Part shown: positions 36,801 to 48,145 of the stretch, piece after piece
How the letters are laid out: each line of letters starts with the position of its first letter
Numbering within the stretch: position 1 is the first letter of the stretch
Assembly: GCF_000002425.4 (NCBI RefSeq)
Contig: NC_037257.1
Location: 11,780,627 to 11,844,626 of the forward strand
Origin: Physcomitrium patens
Taxonomy: Eukaryota; Streptophyta; Bryopsida; Funariales; Funariaceae
Length of the DNA: 64,000 bases
Direction: 5' to 3'
Made by a program: the position numbers and the translations under genes
The notes under the pieces: model-generated
The model's input: only the letters and a program-made list of their open reading frames with translations
What the model was told of the DNA's origin: nothing
Database searches by the model: none

Positions 36801-37474
36801 TAAACCAAGCTTGATATTCTAAATAATCTTTTTAATCAAGTCTTTTTCTTAAGATAATTTATAGAGGTGGTGCAATTATCTATGAAAGCTTTAATATATA
36901 AAGCATCAAAAGCTCAAAAAAACCTTCTTCTTTGATTTTTCAAGACTTTAATAAGTACTCTAAAATATACCTATATACGATCAAGAAAAGCTATAGCTTA
37001 CAATTGTAAAAGGTTTTGTGGCAAAGCCACAAGTTTAGTTCACTTGTTAAAATATTCTACTACCACCAATATGTATTTAGCTATAAGTGGGGTTGGAACA
37101 AGCAGCTTAATAGAGTCAAAAGACTAATGATAGCTCAAATTGATGATAAATAAAAGCTTCAAGTATGGTGATAAAGTGTTAAAATATGACTTGAGTCAAT
37201 TATACACTTTGCACCAAGAAACATATGTGGTGACTTATTGATATATATTAATCTACCAATATTGATTGCACAATATATAATGTATCTTTTACATCTTAAA
37301 ATATTTAAGTTCTTTATATATTTGCCATACCAAATAAGCTCTCTAATTTGGCCTTCGAACTATATACAAAGCTCCATTAGACCATATACAAAATAACAAA
37401 TTCTTCTTTTAATAATACCTTGCTATCAAATAATTAATTCTATCTTGTTCTATTAAAAAATTAAACTAAAAAAG
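33858..37474. other. Promoter side of the coiled-coil gene, then AT-rich decayed repeats
   Basis: About 33858-34560 has mixed composition and AGGGTTT-type elements (about 34373-34400) common in plant promoters and leaders. From 34600 the sequence is AT-rich without genes. About 36700-37460 on the minus strand has wording reminiscent of a gypsy integrase region of a different, older element, too damaged to delimit. Confidence 0.4.
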
Positions 37475-38025
37475 TATCAAGGACATGAATCTCGAAGAAA
37501 GAAAATCTTCAATACACTCTTGTATCACTAAAGAGAATTATAAAGTCACTCAAAAGATGATGTAATATTAAACTAGAATGGCTATTGCTAAAAACAAGAA
37601 GACTAGAAAGTCTTGAAACAAGACTAAAGACTAAAAATGCTTTGACAAGAGTAAAGAAGACTTCACTCTTGCCTCCATATATACTCTCTAACTAAAAGCT
37701 ATGTGGTGATATTCTATAGGACCTTCAACATATATTGACTTTGCTAGTCACATGTTTTAAGTTATAAGGCAAATTATCTATGTATGCACTACATAATTAG
37801 TTTATTCCACAAGCTATTATATGGAATTAACTTATTCTATAAGCTACTAACATGTGGTTAACTTATTAGCTAAGTTTCCAACCTACAAATACATCTAAAG
37901 TCAAAACCGCGTCTATGAAGCTTTTAGGAAGCTTCTCCAAAAGACTTTATGAAATTATTTTATATTTACCTACTTCTATCTAATCATATAAGTAACTATT
38001 GAGATAAATGTATATGTCAATGACA
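37475..38025 (-). repeat. E1 3' LTR
   Basis: 551 bp, same length as the partner at 51564-52114 and alignable throughout with many transitions. Followed on its inner side by the polypurine stretch (complement of TTACTCCTCCTTC). Confidence 0.88.
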
Positions 38026-39172
38026 TTACTCCTCCTTCTAGAAACAAGTTCTACAAGAAGCGGACATCATCTTTCATGGATCTTTGCAATTCTTCATCTT
38101 AATTTTGATGGATATTATTAATGAAAGGCTTCAATTTTCTTTGCTGTATTTGTAAGATTCTTTGATGGCTCCCATGTGCATTAACTAATATTGTATTCAT
38201 ACCAATGAATAAAATATTCCAACCTATTTTGATGCTACCTTGAGTCAAAGACTTCTTCTATCTAAAATTCTTGATTAATATCTAGTTCTATAAGAGGAGG
38301 TGACATTTGTCTTCTTTCTAAGATATTCACTATCTTATATGGCTCAAGAAGACACACATAAAATGTAAGGTGGATCTTCATAAACTCTAGTAGATATAAT
38401 AGATAAGCAACACAATTGATTTATTCATAAATAGAAAAAGGTTCTAGCCTACAATAGTCCAACTTATCACAAGGATGAGTAGTCTTAATATTGCAATGAA
38501 GTAATCATATCTTAATATTTATGTTGAATTATGGTTGCTTGTTGTGATAGGCATCTTAGTTGGATTTTTTTTTTTTCTTCAGCTTTATTTAATTGTGTCT
38601 TCATTGTTGCATATAGCTTTGACAAATGATTTGCTAAATCTTCCACAATGGGATTATCAACTTTTCAAATGTTAAAGGTATTAAGTCATGGATGATAATC
38701 ATAATTGGCAAAAAAGATGTTTATTGAGTAGAATAATATACTCAATTATTGTATACAAACTTTGCTAATGGTAAAAGAATTGTCCAATCATCTTCATGAT
38801 AGTTGAAGGTACACCTTAAATATTGCTATAGAACTTAAATCACCTATTTTGTTTATCCATCAATTTGAAGATGAAAAGCCAAAGAGAGCTTTATATCCAC
38901 CTTTTAAATCTTGAATAGGATTTTTAAAAATCTTCATAAAAATTGAGTCCTTTTATCCAATATAATATCCTTTCGTAATCTATAATAGCAATAGATATTG
39001 TCAATGATGAGCTTCGCTATTTTTTTACCTAAAATATATTTTATACATAGTATAAAATATGCCATTTTGGTGAACCAATCTACGATTACAAATATAGAGT
39101 CATATAAACTTGAACTTGAAAGATCTTAATAAAATCCATAGAAATAGAAGACTATGGTTATTCAAGTATAGG

Positions 39173-39733
39173 TGTCAAGGATAAGAACTCGATGAAAAAA
39201 CAATTCAGACAAGTGAGCCTTCACTCAAAGAGAGGTAACAAAATATATATAAACAAGTATATATATTGAAAGAGAAACTGGAATGGCTATTGCCAAAAGA
39301 CAAGAAAACTAGAGACCCTTGAAACTAGACTAGAAGCAAGAAAGGAATTGACAAGAGTGAAGAAGCCTTCACTCTTGTCTCTATATATACTATCTAACTA
39401 GGGGCTACGTGGCGACGTTCTATAGGACCTTTAATTTGTGTTGACTTTGTAGGACACATGCCTTGACTTACAAGGTAAGTTTTTCTACGTGTGGGCCACA
39501 TAGTTAGCTTGATCTTCAAGCTAACAACATGTGTGGCACATGGCCAACTTGTTGACCAAGTTTTTAATCTAAAAAATCAATTAAAGACACCTATGAAGTC
39601 AAAGCAATATCTAGAAAGCTTCTAAGAAGCTTCCATATTAAATATTATAGAATTAACTTACTTTTATCTACTTTTACTTACTTCTACCTATTTCTATATG
39701 TAATTATTAGCTTACATGATTATAACCGTGACA
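39173..39733 (-). repeat. E2 3' LTR
   Basis: 561 bp, TGTCA...TGACA. Same length as the 5' LTR with no net indel. Confidence 0.96.
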
Positions 39734-39748
39734 TTACCCCCCCTTCAA
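39734..39748 (-). other. E2 polypurine tract
   Basis: Sense strand reads TTGAAGGGGGGGTAA directly before the 3' LTR, the expected plus-strand primer site. Confidence 0.85.
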
Positions 39749-39831
39749 GGGACGAGTTCCACGAGGAGCAGTCATCATATGTTGAGGAAATCTATGATGC
39801 GACGAATTATATTCGCCACATACTCTAATCT

Positions 39832-40197
39832 CTATTCTCTTCGAAGATGATTGATAGGGCCTCTCAACCATCGGTAGTGTCCCATACCAGGGCGGGAAGA
39901 CCACCAAATTATTTGATCATTGTTGAGGCCTTCGTAACTTCCTTCGAATAGCATATTTGGAACACCATCAGGAGTTGTTCCTACCTCTAGCAAAATTACC
40001 AAACATCGGGAGTCCCTTCCCAAATCGTGATACCAAACGCATTGTATCTCACCATCTATTTGAGGAAGAACATGTCGTTCTTGAAGATCTTCATCTCGAT
40101 TGCGTCGTCTTGAAGGTTGTGACAATCGTAATGTCTCGTCCGGCAGGTCAGCAAATGAAGGCTCTTGAGTTGAATCCACTAGTTGTTGGTTCTCCAT
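39832..40197 (-). CDS. E2 third ORF after the chromodomain, 121 codons, unknown
   Basis: Intact frame from ATG at 40197 to a stop at 39832, in the position where some gypsy elements carry an extra or envelope-like gene, 94 bp after pol. No signal peptide or membrane helix, so it is not envelope-like. It starts MENQQLVDSTQEPSFADLPD, has an Arg-rich patch (PSRRRNRDED) and ends with an aromatic, conserved-looking block (SYEGLNNDQ, HYRWLRGPINHLRR). The same protein can be read, with stops, in E3 at 57569-57935, including GSYEGLNNDQ and RPINHL. The shared protein reading across decayed copies argues it was coding. Function unknown. Confidence 0.7.
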   Translation of the reverse strand: MENQQLVDSTQEPSFADLPDETLRLSQPSRRRNRDEDLQERHVLPQIDGEIQCVWYHDLGRDSRCLVILLEVGTTPDGVPNMLFEGSYEGLNNDQIIWWSSRPGMGHYRWLRGPINHLRRE

Positions 40198-40291
40198 CTC
40201 TTGAGCGCCACTACTACAACGAAGCTATGAACAAGAATTGAAAGTAGAATGTTATCTTGCCTAGATGTTGTTTCTTTTATAAAGAAAGTTT

Positions 40292-43200
40292 TCATCTTGA
40301 TTTTGATGGATGTCGTCGATGAAAAGCCTCCACCGTCTTTGCTGCATTTGCAAGATTCTTTATTGGCTCCCATGTGCGTTCACTAATACCATATCCGCGC
40401 CAATGGACAAGATATTCTAATTTATTTCGGCGCCGCCTTGAATCTAAGACTTCTTCTACTTCAAACTCTTCATTATTGTCCACTTCTATAGGAGGAGGTG
40501 GAGCTTTTCGTCTTCTTGGTATGTCCACTGTCTTGTATGGTTCAAGAAGAGACACATGGAATACTGGATGGATTTTCATTGACTCCGGTAGATGTAAACG
40601 ATATGCAACTGGATTGATTTGTGCAGAAATAAAAAATGGTCCTAGCCTTCGATAGTCCAACTTGTCACAAGGACGAGTGGTCTTGATATTGCGACGAAGT
40701 AGCCATACCTTATCACCCAAGACAAATGATGGTTGTTTTTTTCGATAGACATGTGCATTGGCCTTTTGTTGTTGTTCAGCCTCTTTTAACTGCCCCTTCA
40801 TCGTTGCATGTAGCTCTGATAAATGAATTGCCAAATCTTTCACAGCAGGATTATCAACTTTTGAAAAGTCATAAGTATCAAGTCGTGGATGATAACCATA
40901 ATTAGCAAAGAAAGGTGTTTGTTTTGTAGAAGAGTGTACCGTGTTATTGTAAGCAAACTCTGCTAATGGCAAAAGAGTTGTCCAATCATCTTGTTGGTAA
41001 TTAATGGTATATCTTAAATATTGCTCCAAAACTTGATTAAAATGCTCCGTTTGTCCATCAGTTTGAGGATGGAATGCCGAAGATAGTTTTATATCCACTT
41101 TAAGAATCTTGAAAAGAGTTCGCCAAAATTTTGATACAAATTGAGTTCCCCTATCTGATATAATATCCTTCTGTAATCCATGATAGCGATAGATATTGTC
41201 AAGAAAGAGCTTAGCTGTTTCTTCACCTGTGATAGATTTTGTACATGGTACAAAATGTGCCATCTTGGTAAAATGATCTACTATCACGAATATAGAGTCA
41301 TAAGAACCTGAGATTGGAAGATCCGTGATGAAGTCCATAGAAACGGAAGACCATGGTTGTTCTGGAATGGGTAATGGCTGAAGAAGTCCAAAAGGTCGAT
41401 GACGAGGAGTTTTCGATCTTGAGCAAACTTCACATGATTGTACAAAATCTTTAACTGCCTTCTACATTTGAGGCCACCAAAAATCCCTAGATATCAGCTC
41501 CAAAGTCTTATTATATCCAAAATGTCCTGCTAATGGAAAGTCGTGACGAGCTTGAAGAACACGTAAACGAGCTTCTCCTTCTGGAACATATAGGCATCCT
41601 TCGAAATAGAGTAAGTTGTTCTTGAATTCAAATTTAGATGGATCATGAGATTTAGAAGAATTGTTCTTCATATCATGAACAAGAGGGTCTGAAGACATAC
41701 TTAACTGGACTTGCTTAAGGAAAGTTAAATCAACAGTCAATGTTGATTTTATTGCTCGAAGATGAAATTATTTCGGCTTCAAGAGAACCGTTCTTTGTTG
41801 CTCAAAAGCTGCATCTCCTTCTTTTGGTGCAAGATAAGAACGTCTAGATAAGGCATCGGATAAACCTTCTTGTTTTCCTGGCAGATAAGTGATGATGAAC
41901 TCGAATCTTGATAAAGACATGCTTCAACGAGCTTGGCGACGATTTAATACGCGTGCTGACATAAAATATTCGAGGTTCTTGTGATCCGTATACACGATGA
42001 CTGGACTAGAAGCGCCTTCTAGATAATGATGCCATTCTTGAAAAGAATCCACAATTGCAAGAAGTTCTTTATCGTGGATCTCATAATTGATTTCTGCTGC
42101 TGAGAATTTTCTTAAATGAAAGGCTATTGGATGAAGTTTGTCATCTGTTTCCATTTGTGATAAAACCGCACCCGGAGCAAAGTCCGATGCATCTGTTTCC
42201 ATAAAGAATGCTTTGAAAAAATCAACACGATACAAGATTGGTGCAGAAACAAACGTTGTCTTCAAAGATTCAAAAGCAACTTCTGCTTCTTGATTCCATT
42301 GGAGTTTGTCTTTACAAGTCAAACGTGTAAGTGGAGCTGCAACTCGAGAGAAGTCTTTGATGAAGATCCGATAGTAGTTGGCAAATCTCAAAAAATATTG
42401 GACATCTCTTACCGTTTTTGGGATCTTCCAGTCTATAATAGTTTGAATTTTCTTAGGATCCATCATAAGTCCATCATTTGAAATGATGTAACTTAAGAAA
42501 TCAACTTGAGTAGTGTAGAATACATACTTTTCTATCTTGGCATAGAGTCCTGCGTCTCTTAATTTTTGTAACACATGACGAACATGAAGTTCATGTTCTT
42601 TTGGATTCTTAGAATAGATCAAGATGTCGTCTAGATAATATACCACAAAGTCGTCCAAAAACTCTCGAAAAATATCATTCATTAGATGTTGAAAAGCTGC
42701 TAGTGCATTTGAAAGTCCAAAAGGCATAACGTTGTATTCAAAATATCCATACCTAGTTCGAAACGCAGTCTTCCATTCATCTCCTTCTTTGATGCGTACT
42801 AGATTGTATGCTCCTCGAAGATCTATTTTTGTATAGATCTTAGCTTGATTCAGTTGATCAAGAAGTCCGGATATTAAAGGTAGTGGATACCTGTTTTTGA
42901 TGGTAATCTTGTTGAGACCTCGATAATCAACACACATCCGCAATGATCCATCTTTTTTCTTCACAAATAGAATTGGAGCTCCTACCGGAGATTTAAAATG
43001 GCGTATGAAATTCTTGGCTAGATTTTCTTCAATATACTCCTTGAGTTCAGCCAATTCATTTTGTGATAAACTATAGATTGGTCCGAATGGCGGTTGTGCT
43101 CCTTCTTGAAGGTCAATTGAGCAATCATAGGAATAATGTTCCGAGAGTGTATCTGCATTCTTTTTTTTGAATACATCTTGAAATTCTTGATATTAACTTG

Positions 43201-43780
43201 GAATGCCACTTGAAGTCTTTTCACCAGTAGAAATGGGTGTAGCATAAATAATGTATGGTGATTCTTTCATAGCAGCATGCAAGAAAGCTTTTGTACCTAT
43301 AAATATAGGTTTAATTGAACTGGACTTATGACTCTCTACTTGCTTAACTACACTATTAGTTATACTTTCAGAGAAAGTGAGAGTTCGGGAAATCCAGTCT
43401 ATTTGAGGGTTGTATTTTTCTAACCACGATAAACCTAAAATGACTGGATTAGAGGGAGATCTAATGATATTAAATACTACAAAACTATTATGACCATTGA
43501 TTATTACTTCTATAGGAAGGGTTTCATGAGTAATATCTCCAGAAGACAATGGACGACCATCTATGACTTCTACATGAACAGCTTTAGTTTTCTTTACTAA
43601 AGATATGCTATGTCTTTTAGTAAATTCTTCATCTAAAAAACATGCTGAGGCTCCTGAATCTAACAAGGCAAAGACTTTGTAATGTTTAGGTCCTAAAATA
43701 ATATTTAATGTAAAACAAGGAGAGGGCTCTGAGGAGAGAATAGGACCTTTACTAGAAGTTGTGCAAGGTTCCAGCCGCAC
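40292..43780 (-). pseudogene. pol: E2 pol: protease, RT, RNase H, integrase, chromodomain
   Basis: One reading frame with four stops. Protease active site LLDSGAS; RT with KIDLRGAYN, MPFGLSNA and VYYLDDILIYS; RNase H with ETDASDFAPGAVLSQ and YTDHKNLEYF; integrase with the H-C zinc region (about 41462-41740), MDFITDLP, SDRGTQF and the NQVLEQYLR Glu; C-terminal chromodomain (VEEVLDSRRRR, LVHWRGYGISERTWEP) ending at 40292. Stops are at 43193-43195, 41924-41926, 41768-41770 and 41462-41464; each is a Gln or Trp codon turned to stop by a single transition. The chromodomain marks a chromovirus, a group whose integrase is steered to heterochromatin. The frame is -1 relative to gag. Confidence 0.93.
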
Positions 43781-43785
43781 TGTCC

Positions 43786-44793
43786 CTATTGTAGCTGGAC
43801 AAACTCGTTTTCCGACATATTATCTTCTTTCATAGCCATACTCCTCATTTTGTGATTGGGTCGTTTATTTGGATAATGCTGAGCAGTGTGCTTTGGTTCT
43901 CCACAATATAAATATAATCCTTCTTGACGACGATGAGTCTTTTCTTGCTCAGTAAGAGGTTTGAAACGTACTGCATCAATTTGCATATCCTCTACTTCTG
44001 AATGTATGTGTTGAAGAGATGTTGGTATTGCCATTGAATTATAGTAACGTTGAGGTCCACTTGTATAGTTCTCAGATCGAAATTCAAAAAGGCGATCATC
44101 ATACTTCACTGCAAAGTCAATTGCTTGACTCAATGTTTGAGGATCAGGTAAGTTGAGCATTAATTTTTTTACCTCATATTGTAATCCGCAGAGAAATTGG
44201 CTAATAAGTGCAGCATCATCCCACTTGATATCAGTTGCAAGTTGTCAAAATTGTGAAGCATATAACGTTAGTGATCGATTGCCTTGTCGTAAAATACGGA
44301 TCTTATTGATTGCAATATGAATTGCATCATGTTCTCCATACATGGATCGAAATTCTGCCAAAAAAGCCTCTAGATTATCCAATATTGGATTTCGTCGTTC
44401 AATAAAAGATGAAAACCACGATAGTGCCGAACCTGAAAGAAGCGTACCAATGAATCTAACTTGTGATCCTGGAGTTGGATAGCTTTGGGGTTGAAGTTCA
44501 ATCATAAGTTGCACTTGATTGATAAATCCTCGAAACTTGGATCTGGTGCCATCAAACTTCTCGGGTAGGATAATTCTTGGTTCTCTAACATTTGAAAGGC
44601 GTTCCACCATAGGAAAAAGGACATGGTTTGGTGTAGATGTTGAAGCAGCTCCAACCATTTCTACATCTTCACTTCCTGCCAATCTTGTTGCTCCTTGTGG
44701 TGGTAAATTGAGTTGATGCATCGCAAGCATTAACTCCCTCAATTGCTCTTGTATTTGTGCCATTGCACTCTTCATTTCAAGAAGTTCTGCCAT
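43786..44793 (-). pseudogene. gag: E2 gag
   Basis: Begins MAELLEMKSAMAQIQEQLRE at 44793 and has the retrotransposon capsid pattern (PEKFDGTRSKFRGFINQV, SGSALSWFSSF, FRSMYGEHDA). A TGA at 44245-44247 stands where the family has Trp; the same frame then continues to 43786. The zinc knuckle is damaged: in LYLYCGEPKHTAQHYP the first and last Cys positions are Tyr, each one transition away. The gag frame ends at 43786-43788 and pol continues in the -1 frame with overlap; GGAAAAC at 43807-43813 (sense) is a possible but non-canonical slip site. Confidence 0.88.
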
Positions 44794-44992
44794 GATAACA
44801 CTTAGAAGAGAGAAGATGTCTAATATCGCTCAAGATAAATAGAAGAGAGGACTTGCGGACAAAGAAAATACTAAGGAAAATATCAGTTTAGAAGAGGGTA
44901 ATCCACAACTTCTAATACGCTTATATCTTATCAAGAAAAAGGGGTAATCCATTCTTAATCAAGATTAGACAAAGCTCTGATATTGTAGATGT

Positions 44993-45003
44993 ACTCTTGT
45001 CAA
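44993..45003 (-). promoter_or_regulatory. E2 primer-binding site, self-complementary to the LTR
   Basis: Two bases inside the 5' LTR the sense strand reads TTGACAAGAGT. It does not begin with TGG, so it does not match the CCA end of a tRNA. Its exact complement ACTCTTGTCAA occurs in the LTR at 45191-45181, about 31 nt downstream of the LTR TATA box. The same pair exists in E1 (PBS in 51551-51563) and, with one mismatch, in E3 (53063-53075). A TATCAGAGC piece at 44982-44974, as in tRNA-iMet sites, sits 23 nt from the LTR. Confidence 0.7.
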
Positions 45004-45005
45004 TC

Positions 45006-45566
45006 TGTCAAGGACAAGAACTCGATGAAAAAACAATTCAGACAAGTGAGCCTTCACTCAAAGAGAGGTAACAAAATATATATAAACAAGTATATATATT
45101 GAAAGAGAAACTGGAATGGCTATTGCCAAAAGACAAGAAAACTAGAGATCCTTGAAACTAGACTAGAAGCAAGAAAGGAGTTGACAAGAGTGAAGAAGCC
45201 TTCACTCTTGTCTCTATATATACTATCTAACTAGGGGCTACGTGGTGACGTTTTATAGGACCTCCAATATGTGTTGACTTTGTAGGATACATGCCTTGAC
45301 TTACAAGGCAAGTTTTTCTACATATGGGTCACATAGTTAGCTTGATCTTCAAGCTAACAACATGTGTGGCACATGGCTAACTTGTTGACCACGTTTCTAA
45401 TCTAAAAAGTCAATTAAAGACACCTATGAAGTCAAAGCAGCATCTAAGAAGCTTCTAAGAAGCTTCCATATTAAATATTATAGAATTAACTTACTTTTAT
45501 CTACTTTTACTTACTTCTACCTATTTCTATATGTAATTATTAGCTTACATGATTATAGCCATGACA
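45006..45566 (-). repeat. E2 5' LTR
   Basis: 561 bp, TGTCA...TGACA, followed outside by target duplication ATAGG. Confidence 0.96.
45183..45222 (-). promoter_or_regulatory. E2 LTR core promoter: TATA box and 13-bp hairpin at predicted start
   Basis: Sense strand: TATATATAG (45222-45214), then a perfect 13-bp inverted repeat with a 4-nt loop (45212-45183). The second arm contains the 11 nt complementary to the PBS. The arrangement is also visible, with changes, in the E1, E3 and reversed solo LTRs. Confidence 0.65.
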
Positions 45567-46073
45567 ATAGGCAATGGTTGAAAAAGTCTATAAGAATAAT
45601 GATGAGGAGTTTTTAATCTTGAACAAACATCACATGATTGGACAAAGTCTTTTACCGCCTTTTACATTTGCGACTACCAAAAATATTTAAATATAAACTC
45701 TAAAGTATTGTTGTATCCAAAATGTCTTGTTTCTAGAAAGTCATGATATGCTTGAAGAACACATAAATGTACTTTTTCTTCTTGAACATATAGGCGTCTT
45801 TTGAAATAGAGTAGGTTGTTATTGAACTCGAATTTTAAATATAATGATAAGAACCTTAAATATTAGACTTGAAGTACCTTCTAAATAATGACACTATTCT
45901 TAAAATGAATCTACAATTGCAAGAAGTTATTTGTGGTGGATCTCATAATTAATCTAAGCTACTGAAAGTTTCTTAGAATGAAAAGCTATTGGATGGAGTT
46001 TGTCATCTATTCCCATTTATGATAATATTGCACCCATAGCAAATTCTAATGCATCTATTTCCATAAAGAATAT

Positions 46074-48145
46074 TGTCAGCTCTCAATTATATTCTAAAAT
46101 ATAAATTTTTATTATTTTCCTATTTTACGATAATTAAACATATTAAATTAGGATTTATATAAGTAGAATTTATTTTTATAGAATTTTTAGGATTACAACC
46201 CCTCATGATATAAATCATAGCCTAACTCCTTGAATTAGGTTAATTAGGACTAAAGTGACAAGAGTTAGAAAATTAGAATAGCAACTTAATTAGTTTAATA
46301 ATTTAGAGGTTGTTAGTCATTACTATAAATGTTGAATAAAAGCCAATGAGTACATCTATAATCATTCACATGATTTAGGGGTTGGAATTATAATTCTCTA
46401 AAAGATTTAGGGAAGTTAGCAATGGTAATTTTGGATTTTTCCTCCAAATTCGGCAAATTTAAGCAGCATAGTGGTTCTTCTACTTAATGGGAGTCTCTTT
46501 AATGCAATGGTGGCACCAGATTTACCTTGTGGAGTGAAGAAAACAAGATCAGAAACCTCTCCTTCAAAATACAAGAGAAGCAATGAAATTCTCATTTTGA
46601 AGAATTTCACAAAAAAAATTGCCAAGATCCTTGTAAGTAAAAACTTCCATGGAAATTATAATTGAGCATGGATTGGGGTATGTGAGTAGTCGATCTTAGC
46701 TTAAAAAGGTGTTTTAAACACAATAGTGAAGTTATATTTACAAAAAAAAATCCTTCTTGACCACTTACAAGGGCCATCAGCCTTGATAACGAGATTGGCT
46801 CTTGGATGAATGAAGGCCGTAGATCTAGATTAGGGATCTGAAAAATCAAGGGTGGAGATGTAGTCACCCTTCTACGAGTCTCCACTCAATTGTATAAGAG
46901 AGGCTTGGTTTTCCAAGCCCTCTCTCTCTCCTCTTTTGGTGAAGGGCGAAGCCATGCTAAAATTTGGCCAAAAACCCTAATTTTAATTTCATTTAGATTT
47001 TAAATCTCATTGTGAATTTTGTGGGTGGGTGTGCATGGATTTCAAGTTGTGAATGATGGTCATTGGGTCTTAAAACACGTTTCATTGTGGTGAATAGCTC
47101 CCTTGGCCTCCCAATTACTCCAAGGGTTTCAAGAGCCTCAGATTTCCCTCCATCAGTCATTCAATTGTTTTAGTTCCAATGTGATTTTTTTTGTGGTTGT
47201 AGCTTTTGTTGTTATCTTTCCAACAAGGTAAGGCTCGCTTCATTTGGAGTTGAACTGAATATTTGGTGAAATTTTGAGTGTGAGGGGGTCGACTGCCTTT
47301 GCAGTTTGGATTAATCGAGTTTGGGAAGGCATTTCTCAGTGCTTGATAACTGGATTCGTTTGAAATTTTGGAAGCATCAAAATTTGTAAGCTAAGCTTTG
47401 AAGGGCAAAAGTTTCGCTGGATTTGAAGACAATTTGAATTTTTAGCAAATTTCTAAGTGAAGGGGGTTGGTCTCCGCGGCAGTTTGGATTATTCAACTTC
47501 AAAGGAGCAATTCTCACGACTGAATCACTAGATTGCAATGAGATTTGTTGGGGCAGGAGCGTCTTTAAGTTAATCTTGCAACAACCTACAAATCATTCAA
47601 TTTGGAGCTAATTAAAATTTTTGGCAAATTTTGGAGTAGAAGGGGATCGCTGCCTTCAATCCCTCGCGTTGTCAAGGTACCTTCGCTTTTACCCCTCTTA
47701 TTTTATTTTTACTTTTATCTTTACAGTAACTCGTAATCTCCACATTTCAACTTTTGACTAATAAATTTTAACTTTTAACTTTTAACCTTTAATATTCTCA
47801 CTTAAATTTTTAAACTTTGAACTTTAACTTTTGAATTTAATATTTAACTTTAATATTTAACTTTTAACTTTTAACTTTTTATTTAAACTTAATTTTTTAT
47901 TCTTATTGTGAATTAATAAGAAAAACTTAATTAATTACTTTTATCCTTTTTTGGTGTGATAAATTTTATTTTATATTTTAATTTAATATTAGTAATCATT
48001 GCTTGAAAGGCATTAATTTTAATTGAATTACAAACACCCATATTTTAATTAACCAAAAAGTTTCACAATTGGGAGTTCTTCCATTCTACCTCTTGAGCTT
48101 GTTGTATAGTACTAAATCCATAGAGTGGTGGATTTTAGGCTCACA
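46074..48145. mobile_element. 2072-bp solo LTR (or short non-coding element) of another family in E1
   Basis: E1 RNase H homology stops after 46073 and resumes at 48146. The insert begins TGTCAGCTC and ends GGCTCACA (TG...CA). The right flank AATGC (48146-48150) matches the uninterrupted E2 sequence; the left flank AATAT (46069-46073) is that 5-mer with two transitions. Inside are a TATAAAT element (about 46323), a CT-rich stretch (about 46919), three degenerate repeats of roughly 180 bp (about 47230-47690, sharing AATTT..GGCAAATTT..GGGG and GCAGTTTGGATTA) and TAACTTTT repeats (about 47755-47890). No protein-coding region, so a solo LTR is the simplest reading. Confidence 0.75.

Larger units (their letters stand above)
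39173..45566 (-). mobile_element. E2: nearly complete chromovirus inserted in E1
   Basis: 6394 bp, minus strand, inserted in the integrase region of E1. Target duplication ATAGG at 39168-39172 and 45567-45571. LTRs begin TGTCA and end TGACA, both 561 bp; I count about 23 differences by eye (about 96% identity), mostly transitions. Order in sense direction: 5' LTR, self-priming-type PBS, gag, protease, RT, RNase H, integrase, chromodomain, extra ORF, polypurine tract, 3' LTR. One stop in gag and four in pol make it non-autonomous now. Confidence 0.95.

Noticed and set aside
36700..37460. Integrase of a second gypsy family left of E1
   Set aside because: Only a vague resemblance in the minus strand; no motif survives clearly enough to annotate it as an element.
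44974..44982. TATCAGAGC as a standard tRNA-iMet primer site for E2
   Set aside because: It lies 23 nt from the LTR and lacks the TGG start; the adjacent self-complementary segment fits better. A decayed tRNA site cannot be fully excluded.
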